Source of the DNA: CANDYO01 sp964356785
Lineage (GTDB): Bacteria; Pseudomonadota; Alphaproteobacteria; Rickettsiales; CANDYO01
DNA length: 64,000 nucleotides
Direction of reading: 5' to 3'
Assembly: GCA_964356785.1 (NCBI GenBank)
Contig: CAYHIS010000001.1
Location: 252,765-316,764, forward strand
Position 1 is the stretch's first letter. The number at the start of each line of letters is the position of its first letter. The notes beneath the pieces were generated by a model. It ran no database searches, had not been told where the DNA came from, and worked only from the letters and a program-made list of their open reading frames with translations. Shown piece by piece: positions 35,438 through 45,578 of this stretch. Both the position numbers and the translations under genes were made by a program.

Positions 35438-36784
35438 TTATACCCCGGCCACAGTCATTTTTTCTATTAAAAGAGATGGGCTATTAATTCTGCTTTCAAA
35501 TTTCAAATCATTTGCTGGCAGCATTTGTTTAAACATTTCTTTTAAGTTACCAGCTATAGTTACTTCACTGACTGGAAATGTAATTTCACCATTCTCAATA
35601 TAAAAACCACTCGCTCCTTGGCTATATTCTCCTGTAATAATATTAGCTCCGTGACCAAACACTTCAGTTACTAATAATCCTTTTTTAATAGATTTAATCA
35701 TTTCATCCAAACTTGATTTTCCTGGAAGCATATATAAATTGCTGCATGATGGAGATGGAGCGCTCGCTATTCCTCTTGTTGCATGACCTGTGGTTTGCAT
35801 CTTAAGTTTTTTAGCAGTTTGTAAATCAAGAAAATATGATTTAAGAATCCCCTTATCTACTATGTTAAGCTTAGATCCCATTATAGCCTCAGCATCAAAA
35901 GGCCTTGAGCCCAATCCCCTAATTATAAAAGGATCATCAATAATAGAAATATTAGGATTAAATATTTCCTTTTCTAAATGATCAATTAAAAAACTTGTTC
36001 CTCGACTAACAGCAAAACCATTAACGCTTGAGGCAAACGCGCTTAGTAAGGATCTTGCAACTCTTGAATCAAAAATAATAGGCATCTTGGAAGTTGCGAT
36101 TTTTCTAGATTTAAGCTTCTTTATTGCTCTTTCTGCTGCTTCTTTTCCAATTTCTTCAGGAGATTTTAAATCTTCTCTGAATCTGGCTTGAGAATATGAA
36201 TAATCAGTTTGCATGTCATCATCTTTGCCAGCAATAACGCTTACAGATATACCATTACTGGATGTATTATAAGTTTGTAAAAATCCGTTACTTGCTGCAA
36301 AAAATATGGTATTGGATGAATGGCCTGCACTAGCTCCATCTGAATTAGTAATTTCTGCGTTGTTTAAAGCGGTTGCTTCTGCGATCATAGTTAGATTAAT
36401 TAGCTCTTCAGCTGAGGGCTCTTGCCCGTCATAGAGGTCTAATTCTAAAATCTTTTTAACTATTTGATCTTTTGTGGCTATAGATAAATAAGGATTCTCA
36501 GGAGTTACTTTAGCCATAGAAATACATCTTTCTAAAAGCTGCTCAATAGAAGATTTGCTTAAATCTGAGGTAGAAACTATTGCTTGCTTGCCATCGATTA
36601 GAATTCTAAGACCTAAAGATACATCTTCTGATCTTTCGAGACTAATTAATTTCTCAAGCCTTACTTCTGTGTTGATACTTGTAGAATTAATCATTATGGC
36701 ATCGGCATCAGTTGCACCAAGCTTCTTCGTTTTCTCAATTACATCGCTTAATAGATTTATTTTATCTGATAAAAACATACTCAC
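35438..36784 (-). CDS. pmbA: TldD/PmbA-family metalloprotease subunit PmbA
   Basis: PmbA (TldE) pairs with TldD to degrade unfolded peptides and to process some modified peptides. The 448 residues show the family regions: RLEKLISLERSEDVSLGLRI, GSRPFDAEAIMGSKLNIVDKGILKSYFLDLQTAKKL, TGHATRGIASAPSPSCSNLYMLPG and the C-terminal GASGFYIENGEITFPVSEVTIAGNL. As usual for PmbA the zinc motif is not apparent, so TldD from elsewhere would supply catalysis. It overlaps yaaA by 23 bases. Confidence 0.93.
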   Translation of the reverse strand: MSMFLSDKINLLSDVIEKTKKLGATDADAIMINSTSINTEVRLEKLISLERSEDVSLGLRILIDGKQAIVSTSDLSKSSIEQLLERCISMAKVTPENPYLSIATKDQIVKKILELDLYDGQEPSAEELINLTMIAEATALNNAEITNSDGASAGHSSNTIFFAASNGFLQTYNTSSNGISVSVIAGKDDDMQTDYSYSQARFREDLKSPEEIGKEAAERAIKKLKSRKIATSKMPIIFDSRVARSLLSAFASSVNGFAVSRGTSFLIDHLEKEIFNPNISIIDDPFIIRGLGSRPFDAEAIMGSKLNIVDKGILKSYFLDLQTAKKLKMQTTGHATRGIASAPSPSCSNLYMLPGKSSLDEMIKSIKKGLLVTEVFGHGANIITGEYSQGASGFYIENGEITFPVSEVTIAGNLKEMFKQMLPANDLKFESRINSPSLLIEKMTVAGV

Positions 36785-37505
36785 TCTCTGAAGATAGATC
36801 TGATCTATATTTATAATTGTTTTTAGAGAAATGGTAAAGTTCTTCTGGTTCTTTTATATGATTTCTAATAATAAAATTAGCCATTTCTCCCCTAGCTTTT
36901 TTAGCATGCAGCCCTATAATTTTATACACGCCATTAACTGTCTCTTTAAATGTTATGTTTATAATTGGTTTATTAAGTTTCTTAAAGTTAATAGAAGATG
37001 AATATTCCTGCGAGGCTAAGTTAATTATACAGTTCTCATCATTATAATTTAGCGTATCAGTAATTTTATCACCCCAGAATTGATATAGGTTCTTACCTTT
37101 TTTATTTGGAAGATTGATACTCATTTCTAATCTATAGGGTTTTATTAAGTCCAAGGGCTTTAATAATCCATAAAGTCCAGAAATTATTCTCAAATGCTGA
37201 TCGGCGAAATCTAACTCAGGATCTTTATATGTATCAAGTTCAAAACCTTCATATACATCACCTTTATAAGCAAAAATAGCAGGTTTGCCTTTTGCTTTAT
37301 CAAATTCTTTAAAACGATCATAATTGAGCTTGCTTAAAGCAGGGCTCAATTTCATTAAAGACGCGATATCTTCTATAGAATATTTTTTTAAGATTGTTAC
37401 TAGTTGCTCGGCTTCTTTCAAAAAAACAGGATTAGAAACAGCCTTACTTTCAAGTTCATTATTACTAAAATCTAGTGTTTTAGCTGGAGATATTAGAATT
37501 AACAT
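36762..37505 (-). CDS. yaaA: YaaA (DUF328) peroxide-stress protein
   Basis: YaaA lowers free iron and DNA damage under peroxide in E. coli. The 247 residues start MLILISPAKTLDF, the family signature, and continue with LMKLSPALSKLNYDRF, AIFAYKGDVYEGF, and INLASQEYSSSI. It overlaps both the ELM1-like gene upstream (26 bases) and pmbA downstream (23 bases), so these genes are translated as one unit. Confidence 0.93.
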   Translation of the reverse strand: MLILISPAKTLDFSNNELESKAVSNPVFLKEAEQLVTILKKYSIEDIASLMKLSPALSKLNYDRFKEFDKAKGKPAIFAYKGDVYEGFELDTYKDPELDFADQHLRIISGLYGLLKPLDLIKPYRLEMSINLPNKKGKNLYQFWGDKITDTLNYNDENCIINLASQEYSSSINFKKLNKPIINITFKETVNGVYKIIGLHAKKARGEMANFIIRNHIKEPEELYHFSKNNYKYRSDLSSESEYVFIR

Positions 37506-38466
37506 TGATTAGTTTCTCTTTGATTGCTTCGCTTATTCTTTCTGCTTCAGCAAGAAGTGGGTAATCCCATTTTTCTAAAATTTTACTATCTAAATATTTA
37601 ATATAGCTTAGGCTAAATAAATAATCTAAAAATTTCATATGCTTCTTATATAAAACTCTTTCTTTTCTATAAATATAAATTGGTTTGCCTATGGTAAGTA
37701 TTTCTGAACAAATAGAAACAGATTCTCCAGTGATAATAAAATAATCAGCTAAACTTAAAAAGCCTAAATATGGATTGATATCTCCATTTGGGTTATGCCA
37801 ATCATAAAAATAATGAGGAACTGTTATAAGATTATTTACTTCTTCAGTAATATCAATATCCGTTCTTCTACTCGTGGTAATCAAAACACAGGCCTTCATT
37901 CTTATAGCTATTTCATTGGTTTTGTATAAAAGATGTTTTAACTCTTCTTTAGTATAATTGCTTTCTTTTGTTTTTCCACCTATCATAAGCGCAATAAGAG
38001 GAGAGTGAAGTTGAGAAATCTTTTTTTTCAAAATTTTTGTAATCTCAGATGCTGAGGATTTATCTAAAAAAGCTGGTGCGCCTATTGTGAATAAAATATT
38101 TGATATATTTGCATTTTGTGAATTTCTATCATGCAATGGTAAGCAAACTAAATCAAAATTCTCAAAAGGAAGGTCCGGCTTCATTAGATGAATTGCAATA
38201 GTTTTTGGATTGCGTTTTTTTATATAATTAGAAACAACAGCGGTTTTACGACCGCTTGAAATTACAACATCTGGAAAAGGAGCTGAAATTAATTCTTTTT
38301 TAGAATCAATACCTAAAAGGCTATTGAATTTTAGACGATTAGGAAGAAAACTTAGTGCATTATATTTTAGGAACTTTGTTTCGTAAGGAAAGCCAAGAGC
38401 TTTTGCTACAGCTATCGCTTGATTTGCATTTCCAGTTTTATGATCTATAATAATCCAAACTAACAA
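37480..38466 (-). CDS. ELM1-family protein (COG3660)
   Basis: The 328-residue protein belongs to the alphaproteobacterial/mitochondrial ELM1 family: WIIIDHKTGNANQAIAVAKALG at the N-terminus, VISSGRKTAVVSNYIKKRNPKTIAIHLMKP, IALMIGGKTK, and FLSLADYFIITGESVSICSEILTIGKPIYI. The fold is like a GT-B sugar transferase, and the plant homologue affects mitochondrial fission; the bacterial function is not settled. It overlaps rlmE by seven bases and yaaA by 26. Confidence 0.85.
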   Translation of the reverse strand: MLVWIIIDHKTGNANQAIAVAKALGFPYETKFLKYNALSFLPNRLKFNSLLGIDSKKELISAPFPDVVISSGRKTAVVSNYIKKRNPKTIAIHLMKPDLPFENFDLVCLPLHDRNSQNANISNILFTIGAPAFLDKSSASEITKILKKKISQLHSPLIALMIGGKTKESNYTKEELKHLLYKTNEIAIRMKACVLITTSRRTDIDITEEVNNLITVPHYFYDWHNPNGDINPYLGFLSLADYFIITGESVSICSEILTIGKPIYIYRKERVLYKKHMKFLDYLFSLSYIKYLDSKILEKWDYPLLAEAERISEAIKEKLINVNSNISS

Positions 38467-39164
38467 GCTTTTTCTCCATTAGCTTTAAATCCTAAACATA
38501 CTACATACATTTCCGCAGAATCGCTTCTACTAGATTTTGGTTTAAAATGTTTTACTTGCTTAAAATTTCTTTTAAGAGAGGTAAGTAACTCACCTTCCGT
38601 TCCGCCCTGAAGAATCTTTGCGACCAGAGATCCTCCCTCTTTTAAATGATCTTTTGCGAAAAGGAATACATCTTCACATAGCTGCATTATTCTTATATGG
38701 TCAGTCTGTGTGTGACCAGAGGCAGAAGCTGCCATATCACTTAGCACTACATCAAGTTTACTCTCTCCCAGCCAATTATACATCTCTTCTGAGCTTAAGT
38801 CTAAGAAATTTTGCTGCAATATATTTGCGCCAAGAATTGGCTGCATTTCTAAAAGGTCTATGGCTAGTAATTTTCCGCCCCAAGGCTTACCTAAAACGAT
38901 TTCTTTAGCAACAACTTGGCTCCACCCTCCAGGGGCAGCCCCTAAATCGGCTACAACTTGACCTTTTTTAAGGATTTTGAATTTTTCATTAATTTCAATG
39001 AGTTTATAAGCAGCTCTGGATCTATATCCTTCTGCTTTAGCCATTTGAACATAAGGATCATTAAGCTGTCTTTGAAGCCATCTTACCGATGATAAGCTTC
39101 TCCCCTTTGCAGTTTTAACCTGAACTGTTAGATTGCGAATTATTTTTGAGTTTTTGTTAGTCAT
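38460..39164 (-). CDS. rlmE: 23S rRNA (uridine-2'-O)-methyltransferase RlmE
   Basis: RlmE (FtsJ/RrmJ) methylates U2552 of 23S rRNA late in 50S assembly. Seen: YRSRAAYKLIEINEKF, with the first catalytic lysine, motif I VADLGAAPGGWSQVV, SDMAASASGHTQTDHIR, and LVAKILQGGTE. The 234 residues match the alphaproteobacterial form. It starts the overlapping chain rlmE-ELM1-yaaA-pmbA-msbA, 37 bases after the DUF1013 gene. Confidence 0.95.
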   Translation of the reverse strand: MTNKNSKIIRNLTVQVKTAKGRSLSSVRWLQRQLNDPYVQMAKAEGYRSRAAYKLIEINEKFKILKKGQVVADLGAAPGGWSQVVAKEIVLGKPWGGKLLAIDLLEMQPILGANILQQNFLDLSSEEMYNWLGESKLDVVLSDMAASASGHTQTDHIRIMQLCEDVFLFAKDHLKEGGSLVAKILQGGTEGELLTSLKRNFKQVKHFKPKSSRSDSAEMYVVCLGFKANGEKAC

Positions 39165-39201
39165 TTTTATTCGCCTTAAAGCAGCCCAAAGCGACGCCCA
39201 T

Positions 39202-39756
39202 CTATTCTTGCGGCGCTTCTTCAGCTATTTGGGCTTTGGCTTTCTCTAGTAATTTATCTAAATCTGTTTGTGAACATAAGCCAAGCAAAACAGGATCACG
39301 TGGTTTAATATTATTCATATTCCAGTGAGTGCGAGCTTTAATAGCATTGATCGTTGACTTGGTAGTACCAATTAATTTGACTATTTGTTGATCTGTAACG
39401 GTTGGATAATAACGAATGAACCATGAAACAGCATCTGGTTTATCTTGTCTTTTAGCGATAGGGGTATAATGCGCTGTTTTTTTCTTTTTATCAAAAATTT
39501 TTATATGAGATTGTGCTTGCGTTGAAAGAAGAAGCCTAGCATCTTCATTCGCTTCACAGCGTTTAATTTCTTCTTTAGTCAATTGTTCTCTGTTTATTGG
39601 ATTTTCACCGGCAATTCCAATTGCCACCTCTCCATCTGCAATTCCTTTAACTTCTAAAGGATGAAGCCCGCAGAAAACAGCTATTTGATCGAAGGTTAGC
39701 GTGGTATTTTCAATTAACCACACAGCTGTGGCTTTAGGCATCAATGGCAAGTTCAT
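39202..39756 (-). CDS. DUF1013 protein (TrcR-type cell-cycle regulator)
   Basis: The chosen start (MNLPLMPKATAVWLIENTTL) at 39756 fits the conserved family start and is preceded by TTGGATGATTTT. A start at 39801 would add 15 unrelated residues. The 184 residues contain an early HTH-like region (LTFDQIAVFCGLHPLEVKGIADGE) and a second one (TDQQIVKLIGTTKSTINAIKARTHWN). Alphaproteobacterial homologues have been named cell-cycle transcriptional regulators. It lies upstream of rlmE. Confidence 0.88.
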   Translation of the reverse strand: MNLPLMPKATAVWLIENTTLTFDQIAVFCGLHPLEVKGIADGEVAIGIAGENPINREQLTKEEIKRCEANEDARLLLSTQAQSHIKIFDKKKKTAHYTPIAKRQDKPDAVSWFIRYYPTVTDQQIVKLIGTTKSTINAIKARTHWNMNNIKPRDPVLLGLCSQTDLDKLLEKAKAQIAEEAPQE

Positions 39757-39923
39757 AAAATCATCCAATATTTTAAAATTAATTATAAGAAATTTATGCA
39801 AGGAGGCTTAACTTGTCAATGTTTTATTAGTATAAGCCCGAATATTTCTTGATAAACAGATAAAATTTATGCTACTCTTTTAAAGAGTGGAGTATTTCTA
39901 TATAATTAAAAGGGGGTTATGAC

Positions 39924-40520
39924 ATGAAAAATTCTTCAGATGATAATCAAACTGTCATACTAACACCCTTAAGAAGGTCTAAAGAACCGCAAGTTGTTAC
40001 AAAACCTGAAGCGCCTATTTTAACTGATGAACAGATAAAAGCTATGAAAAAGTCTTTATTAAAAGGCAAAAATGCTGTAGAGAAAGACATAAAAGATGCA
40101 GGAGGGCTTTCATCTAATAAACTTCCGCCTCTTAATAATGTTAAACATCAATCGACTGAAGAAGAAGAGCGGATGAAAAAGACTAGCGTTGGCAAAAGTA
40201 GTCAAAGTAATCGACGCAGATGGGAGTACGAAGGAAAGCCGATGAATCAGACGGAATTACCATATTCCAAAGGATTATATACAAGAAGTACCACTGATGA
40301 CACAGCATCAATGAGCACGGATGTTTCAAATTCATCTATTCAATCAATAAAATCAGTGAGCTCTCATACTGCTAAGCTTAGAGATGTTAGTTTACTTAAT
40401 TCTAATTTATCTCAATATCAAGTTTCCTCAAATGAGACTCCTGTACCACCATCTCAGATTCTAAACACAAGTAGCAAATCACTTAACGCAAGAAGAGGAT
40501 TAAAAACTTTATCTCATTAA
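39924..40520 (+). CDS. Disordered Ser/Lys-rich protein, candidate effector
   Basis: I do not recognise a family. The 198 residues are hydrophilic, rich in Ser, Thr, Lys, Asn and Gln, with a basic RRRWEYEGKP in the middle and the tail SLNARRGLKTLSH. No membrane segment, signal peptide or fold is evident. AAAGGGGGTT before the ATG is a strong ribosome site, supporting a real gene. It lies 57 bases before the three-module ankyrin gene and may belong to the same accessory locus. Confidence 0.6.
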   Translation: MKNSSDDNQTVILTPLRRSKEPQVVTKPEAPILTDEQIKAMKKSLLKGKNAVEKDIKDAGGLSSNKLPPLNNVKHQSTEEEERMKKTSVGKSSQSNRRRWEYEGKPMNQTELPYSKGLYTRSTTDDTASMSTDVSNSSIQSIKSVSSHTAKLRDVSLLNSNLSQYQVSSNETPVPPSQILNTSSKSLNARRGLKTLSH

Positions 40521-40577
40521 ATATTTGTTAATCTTTGTCATTTAGATTGCTCATCTCTTAAAAGACAAAGGGCAAAA

Positions 40578-43500
40578 ATGACAATCTTTGATGCAGCCTC
40601 AAAAGGAGATAACAATAAGATAATAGAACTATTATCTAAAGGCGTTGATATAAATATCAGGTACGGAGAATATCAGGCAACAGCCATTTATGTTGCTACA
40701 TATAATAATCTATCATCAACTGTAGATTTATTAATTGAAAATGGGGCCGATGTTAATATCCCCTCAGTATCTAAAGTTACTCCATTATATATTGCATCAC
40801 AGCGCTGTTTTCCTTCTATAACTCAAAGCTTATTGGGTGCTGGCGCAAATATTGAAAATGGAGCTGAAGACCCAATACAAAAGCATCAATTATTCACTCC
40901 TCTTTATGCTGCTATATCATCACTTTGTTACAAAACAGTAGAGATGCTTCTTAAGGCTGGAGCATTAACTAGCTCAGAGATGATTGATACTCCTGTTCTT
41001 TTAGCAACAAGTCATGAAAGTGAATCTATTAAATATAAAAAAATATCAAAATTAGTTACAAAATATTACTTTAAATGGCTAGACAAGAATTTACCTAAAA
41101 CTAACGATGACTCTAAAAGTTTTGAAGTAGTAATCGTTAGATTTAATGAAGATTTATCTTGGGCTTTGAAAGAATTGAAATATGAAAATGTAACAATATA
41201 TAATAAAGGAAAGAATGATTTAATCGAGCTTCCAGCAAATTTTAAGATTGAGAATATTCCTAATCTCGGTTGGTTTGGCGGAACAATTTTTTATCATTTA
41301 GCTAATAAATATAACGCTCTAGCCGACAGAACTTTATTTCTTCAAGGCAATCCATATCAGCAACATGCATTCTTGCCATTAATTCGCTACAAGGAAGATT
41401 TACCAACAAAATGCAATAATATAATTGCTAAATGTTCAGAAACCACATTAGAAGCTATGTCTGCTATGCTGGCTAGCCATTCACAAGAAAATTGGGAAAA
41501 AAGCAAATATGGAAAAAACTTTAAGTTACCAAATTACACAACAACGGAGTATGCGCATACATATATAGGGGCAGATATAGAGCTTAAAGCGCCTTTAGGA
41601 ATGGTTTGGGGAGCTCAATTTGCTGTTGATAAAGATAAGGTTCATAAAAGAAAACAGGATTATTATATAAAGAGGTTGCCAATATTTAATGAAACTTATC
41701 CTATAGCAGATTTTTGCCAAGAAAAGCTTTGGGATAAGGAATTTGAAGAGCATATTATTTTTAACTTTTCTGCAGAAAGAGCAAAAGAGAGCTTAGAAAA
41801 GCAGATTAAAATCTCTGGAGTCTCTCAACTAAATTCACAGCTATTTGATAATTCTTTTTATGGAAATAATGATGCTATTATTGAGTTATTATCAAAAGGC
41901 GCTGATATAAATAGCAGGCATACAGATCTACTAGCAACTCCACTTTATGCTGCAACAAAAAATAATCAATTAGCAACAGTGAAATTGCTTCACAAAAATA
42001 AAGCAGATATTAATATACCAGCTTCAAATGGAGCATCACCATTATATATAGCTGCTACAAATAACTATCCCGAGATTACTCAGTTCTTAATTGATTCAGG
42101 AGCGGATCAATTCACTAAAGTTGATGCGTTGATTCCTTTTAGTGGTTCTGTATATTTTGGCAAGCTAAATACTACAAAAGTATTTTTAAACTCTGGTGCA
42201 AACGTCTTATCTGACGACTTGCGTTCTCCTTTATATGTAGCTTCAAAATTACGTAATGACAGCGCAGAGCATAAAGAAATCCATGATTTAATTATGAATG
42301 AATATAGAAGAATAAGAGATTCAAAACCTAGCTTTGAAGCTGTAATAGTAAGATATAGCGAAGATCTTCATTGGGTGGAAGAGGAGTTTCCTAATGAAAA
42401 AGTTATTATTTATAATAAAGGTGAAGATGATTTAGATTATTTGCCAAAAAACTGTGAAATAAGAAAGATACCAAATATTGGTTGGCTTGGTGGCACTTAC
42501 TTATATCACTTCGAGAAATATTATGAGAAAATCGCAGATAAAACCCTCCTCTTGCAGGCTAATCCATATGATACAGAAGCATTCTTACCCTTAAGAAGAT
42601 ATAAGGGAGAAGTTAAGTCCATTTGTAGCGATATTGTTGCAAAATGTGAAAATACTACTCTTGCTCATCAATCTTCACGGCTTGAAGCTGCTACAGAGGA
42701 AGATTGGCAAGCAAAATATTCTTGCTTTGAACCAGTTAATTACACAATGATAGAATTTTTCCATAAATATATAGATAGAACTATTACCCCAGAAGACCCT
42801 TTAGATATGGATCTAGGTGCACAATTTGCAGTAACTAAAGAGCAAGTTCATTATCACCCAAGAAGCTATTATGGAAGAATGCTTCCAGAGTTTAATAAAA
42901 AATGCCCAAGAGCTGATTTTTATCTAGAAAAAGCTTGGAATCATATTTTTAAAAAACCTAATTCCGCTAAACTGAATACAGCATTACTTAATGCAGCTTT
43001 TTATGGTAACAATGAAGCAGTTGAAGATTTAGTAGCTCAAGGTGCTGAGGTAAATTCTATACATACAGAACTTGAAGTGACTCCACTTTATGCTGCTGCT
43101 AGACATAATCAAGCTTCTACTTTAGAGCTATTAATGCGTTTAGGCGCAGATGTAAATGCAATTTCAAAGACAAGTGGAACGGCTCTTTATACAGCTGCAC
43201 ATCATTGTTATCCTGATATAATAAAAATACTTTTAGAAAATAATGCTGATGTTGAACTTACGAACAAAGACACTCCTATTTATGGAGCCATTGTAAATAA
43301 ATGTAAAAAAGGGGTTGAGTTGCTTCTAAATGCAAATGCAACTATCTATTCGGATATGGTTTCCCCTTATCGTGAAGTGCGCATCCCTCTTTCTTTAAGT
43401 GCGTTTCTTAATAATAGAGAAGATGGTGGCCAGACTACAGAAGAAATCTATAATATGACATTAAATCATTACTGGAAAACCTATGAGGAGCAAATCCAAG

Positions 43501-44186
43501 ATCTTACTGAACTTTATAAAAATATCAGTTTTGAAATAGTCATAGTTAGGTATAAGGAAAACTTAGGCTGGGCTACAAAAGAATTTTTATATGATAAAGT
43601 AACCGTTTATAACAAAGGGCCTGATGATATAGGAGAGTTACCAACAAATTTTGAGATTAAAAAAGTCAATAATACTGGATATTTAGGTGGTTCTTATTAT
43701 AAGCATATTGTAGATAATTATGAGACTTTAGCTGATAGAGTATTATTTTTACAAGGCGATCCACTAGATTCAAATATATTCTTACCATTAATCAGATATA
43801 AGGGAGATTTACCATCAAAATGTCATAATATTATTGGAAAATGCGTGAATCGTACATTAAGAGGAGAGATTGATTTCTTAAAAACATTAGATTGGAGCAA
43901 TATACCTCGTTATAAAGACTTTGAACCTAGAAATTTTGATGCCATCAATTTTACAAATAAATCCGCACCAAATCTTACTTTAGATGAAGATTTATGGATG
44001 GTAGTTGGAGCTAACTTTGCTGTAGACACAAAAAAAATCTATAACCATCCTAAAGAAGAATATGAAGCAATGCTTTCGTATTTTGATCATATTAAACCCA
44101 TGGCTGACCATTATGCAGAAAGACTATGGGATGCAAGATTCGATGGAATAGGAGAAGGGGCTTTTTATGGACATAACGATTATTAA
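40578..44186 (+). CDS. Three-module [ankyrin + DUF3431-like] protein
   Basis: A 1202-residue protein made of three tandem copies of a roughly 390-residue module. Each has three to four ankyrin repeats (about 1-130, 408-555, 800-920) followed by a roughly 205-residue domain (about 182-390, 586-792, 984-1190). That domain carries VIVRFNEDLSWALKE, IYNKG, LPANFKI, GWFGGT, LFLQGNP, FLPLIRYK, GAQFAV and ADF..EK.WD. It resembles DUF3431, known mainly from fungi and scattered bacteria and sometimes placed near glycosyltransferases. No signal peptide is seen. AAAGGG before the ATG fits translation. Candidate host-acting protein by domain type; function unknown. Confidence 0.8.
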   Translation: MTIFDAASKGDNNKIIELLSKGVDINIRYGEYQATAIYVATYNNLSSTVDLLIENGADVNIPSVSKVTPLYIASQRCFPSITQSLLGAGANIENGAEDPIQKHQLFTPLYAAISSLCYKTVEMLLKAGALTSSEMIDTPVLLATSHESESIKYKKISKLVTKYYFKWLDKNLPKTNDDSKSFEVVIVRFNEDLSWALKELKYENVTIYNKGKNDLIELPANFKIENIPNLGWFGGTIFYHLANKYNALADRTLFLQGNPYQQHAFLPLIRYKEDLPTKCNNIIAKCSETTLEAMSAMLASHSQENWEKSKYGKNFKLPNYTTTEYAHTYIGADIELKAPLGMVWGAQFAVDKDKVHKRKQDYYIKRLPIFNETYPIADFCQEKLWDKEFEEHIIFNFSAERAKESLEKQIKISGVSQLNSQLFDNSFYGNNDAIIELLSKGADINSRHTDLLATPLYAATKNNQLATVKLLHKNKADINIPASNGASPLYIAATNNYPEITQFLIDSGADQFTKVDALIPFSGSVYFGKLNTTKVFLNSGANVLSDDLRSPLYVASKLRNDSAEHKEIHDLIMNEYRRIRDSKPSFEAVIVRYSEDLHWVEEEFPNEKVIIYNKGEDDLDYLPKNCEIRKIPNIGWLGGTYLYHFEKYYEKIADKTLLLQANPYDTEAFLPLRRYKGEVKSICSDIVAKCENTTLAHQSSRLEAATEEDWQAKYSCFEPVNYTMIEFFHKYIDRTITPEDPLDMDLGAQFAVTKEQVHYHPRSYYGRMLPEFNKKCPRADFYLEKAWNHIFKKPNSAKLNTALLNAAFYGNNEAVEDLVAQGAEVNSIHTELEVTPLYAAARHNQASTLELLMRLGADVNAISKTSGTALYTAAHHCYPDIIKILLENNADVELTNKDTPIYGAIVNKCKKGVELLLNANATIYSDMVSPYREVRIPLSLSAFLNNREDGGQTTEEIYNMTLNHYWKTYEEQIQDLTELYKNISFEIVIVRYKENLGWATKEFLYDKVTVYNKGPDDIGELPTNFEIKKVNNTGYLGGSYYKHIVDNYETLADRVLFLQGDPLDSNIFLPLIRYKGDLPSKCHNIIGKCVNRTLRGEIDFLKTLDWSNIPRYKDFEPRNFDAINFTNKSAPNLTLDEDLWMVVGANFAVDTKKIYNHPKEEYEAMLSYFDHIKPMADHYAERLWDARFDGIGEGAFYGHNDY

Positions 44187-44199
44187 TAATGGAGACAAA

Positions 44200-45522
44200 A
44201 TGATAAAAAAACCAAGTTTAAGTGATATTTATTATAATCACATAGGACATGTGTCAGATAAATGGGAACAATATCTTGAAGTATATGATAATGCTTTTCA
44301 TAAATATATCGGAAAGAACCCTATTTCATTAGAAATAGGAGTACAAAATGGTGGATCCTTGCAAATTTCTAGTAAATATTTTATTAATGGAAATATTTAC
44401 GGTATAGATATTAACCCTGATGTATGTAAAATGTCATTGGGTAATAATATTACAACCTATTGTTTTGATGCAAAAGATAAGCAAAGATTTGAATATTATT
44501 TTAATAATACAGTTTTCGATACGATATTAGACGATGCCTCTCATATAAATTCAGATATTATTTTAACTTTTAGAAATTTATTTCCGCATGTGAAGCCAGG
44601 TGGAGTATATGCTATAGAAGATTTGCATACATCATATTGGATGGCCTATGGAGGTGGTTACTTAAAACAATATTCTGCTATAGAATATCTAAAAAAATTC
44701 ATAGATCTTTTACATGCGCATCATATTAATAATGATATGGTTGCTACACATGATAATAATGAGTTTATTAACAATCTTTCTATAGAAGATCGCTATGTAT
44801 TTGAATGGTTAGAGTCTGTATCATTTCATGATAGTATTGCTGTTATTAGAAAGTTAACAGCACCTAGAACCAAGAGTTTTAAAAGAATATCAACTGGTGA
44901 CGAATGTCCAATCAACTGCATAGTAAAACAAAACTATAATCAAAAAAATCATAATGAATCTCAAGAAGATCAAATTTTATATAGCTCTATAATTCAAAAT
45001 AATATTACAAGTATTAAAGAAGTTTTATTAACAGATGTAAACATAAACCATATCCATTCAATTGGTGCAACGGCATTATATATGGCAATAGAGAAGAATT
45101 ATACGGATATTGCGGAATATCTAATAAATGAAAAAGCTGATGTAAATATTAAAACTATTCATGGAGTTGCTCCGTTATATAAAGCTATTGAAATAAATAA
45201 CTATAAATTAGCCAAATTACTCATAGAAAATCGAGCTGACATTGAGACAGCAATAAAAACAGGTTCCACTCCATTATATGTGGCCGCATTTTATGGGTTT
45301 AAAGATTTAGTTGAGTTGCTTTTAGAAAAAGGAGCTCAAAAAAATATTACCGTATTAGGTATAGATACCTTGCATAGAGCTATAAATAATAAACATTACT
45401 CAACAGCATTGCTTTTAGCTGATAACGAAGAGAATTTCTGTGAAGAAATCCCTCTTGATGTGGCAGAAGGTGAATATATAGATATTTGCGGCAAATTTAT
45501 AGAAATAGTGGATGAGTTTTAG
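44200..45522 (+). CDS. SAM-methyltransferase with C-terminal ankyrin repeats
   Basis: The start at 44200 (MIKKPSLSDIYYNHIG) has GGAGAC six bases before it and avoids the overlap with the previous gene that an ATG at 44167 would give. The 440 residues begin with a class I methyltransferase fold like sugar-hydroxyl methyltransferases: ISLEIGVQNGGSLQISSKYF, YGIDINPDVCK, DTILDDASHINSD and PGGVYAIEDLHTSYW. About four to five ankyrin repeats follow (ATALYMAIEKNYTDIAEYLI, STPLYVAAFYGFKDLVELLL). The ankyrin part is very like that in the next gene. Substrate unknown; a sugar is the best guess. Confidence 0.78.
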   Translation: MIKKPSLSDIYYNHIGHVSDKWEQYLEVYDNAFHKYIGKNPISLEIGVQNGGSLQISSKYFINGNIYGIDINPDVCKMSLGNNITTYCFDAKDKQRFEYYFNNTVFDTILDDASHINSDIILTFRNLFPHVKPGGVYAIEDLHTSYWMAYGGGYLKQYSAIEYLKKFIDLLHAHHINNDMVATHDNNEFINNLSIEDRYVFEWLESVSFHDSIAVIRKLTAPRTKSFKRISTGDECPINCIVKQNYNQKNHNESQEDQILYSSIIQNNITSIKEVLLTDVNINHIHSIGATALYMAIEKNYTDIAEYLINEKADVNIKTIHGVAPLYKAIEINNYKLAKLLIENRADIETAIKTGSTPLYVAAFYGFKDLVELLLEKGAQKNITVLGIDTLHRAINNKHYSTALLLADNEENFCEEIPLDVAEGEYIDICGKFIEIVDEF

Positions 45523-45578
45523 CTCGTATATCTTGAGAGTTAAATAGTAAAATAAACAATAAGCAAGTGGTATAAATA

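Noticed and set aside
36762..37505. Overlapping genes around yaaA as possible frameshift errors
   Set aside because: Each of ELM1-like, yaaA and pmbA is full length with its own conserved start, so the 23-26 base overlaps are real operon packing.
44167..44199. Upstream ATG for the methyltransferase-ankyrin gene
   Set aside because: It would overlap the preceding gene and lacks a ribosome site, while ATG 44200 has GGAGAC at the right distance.
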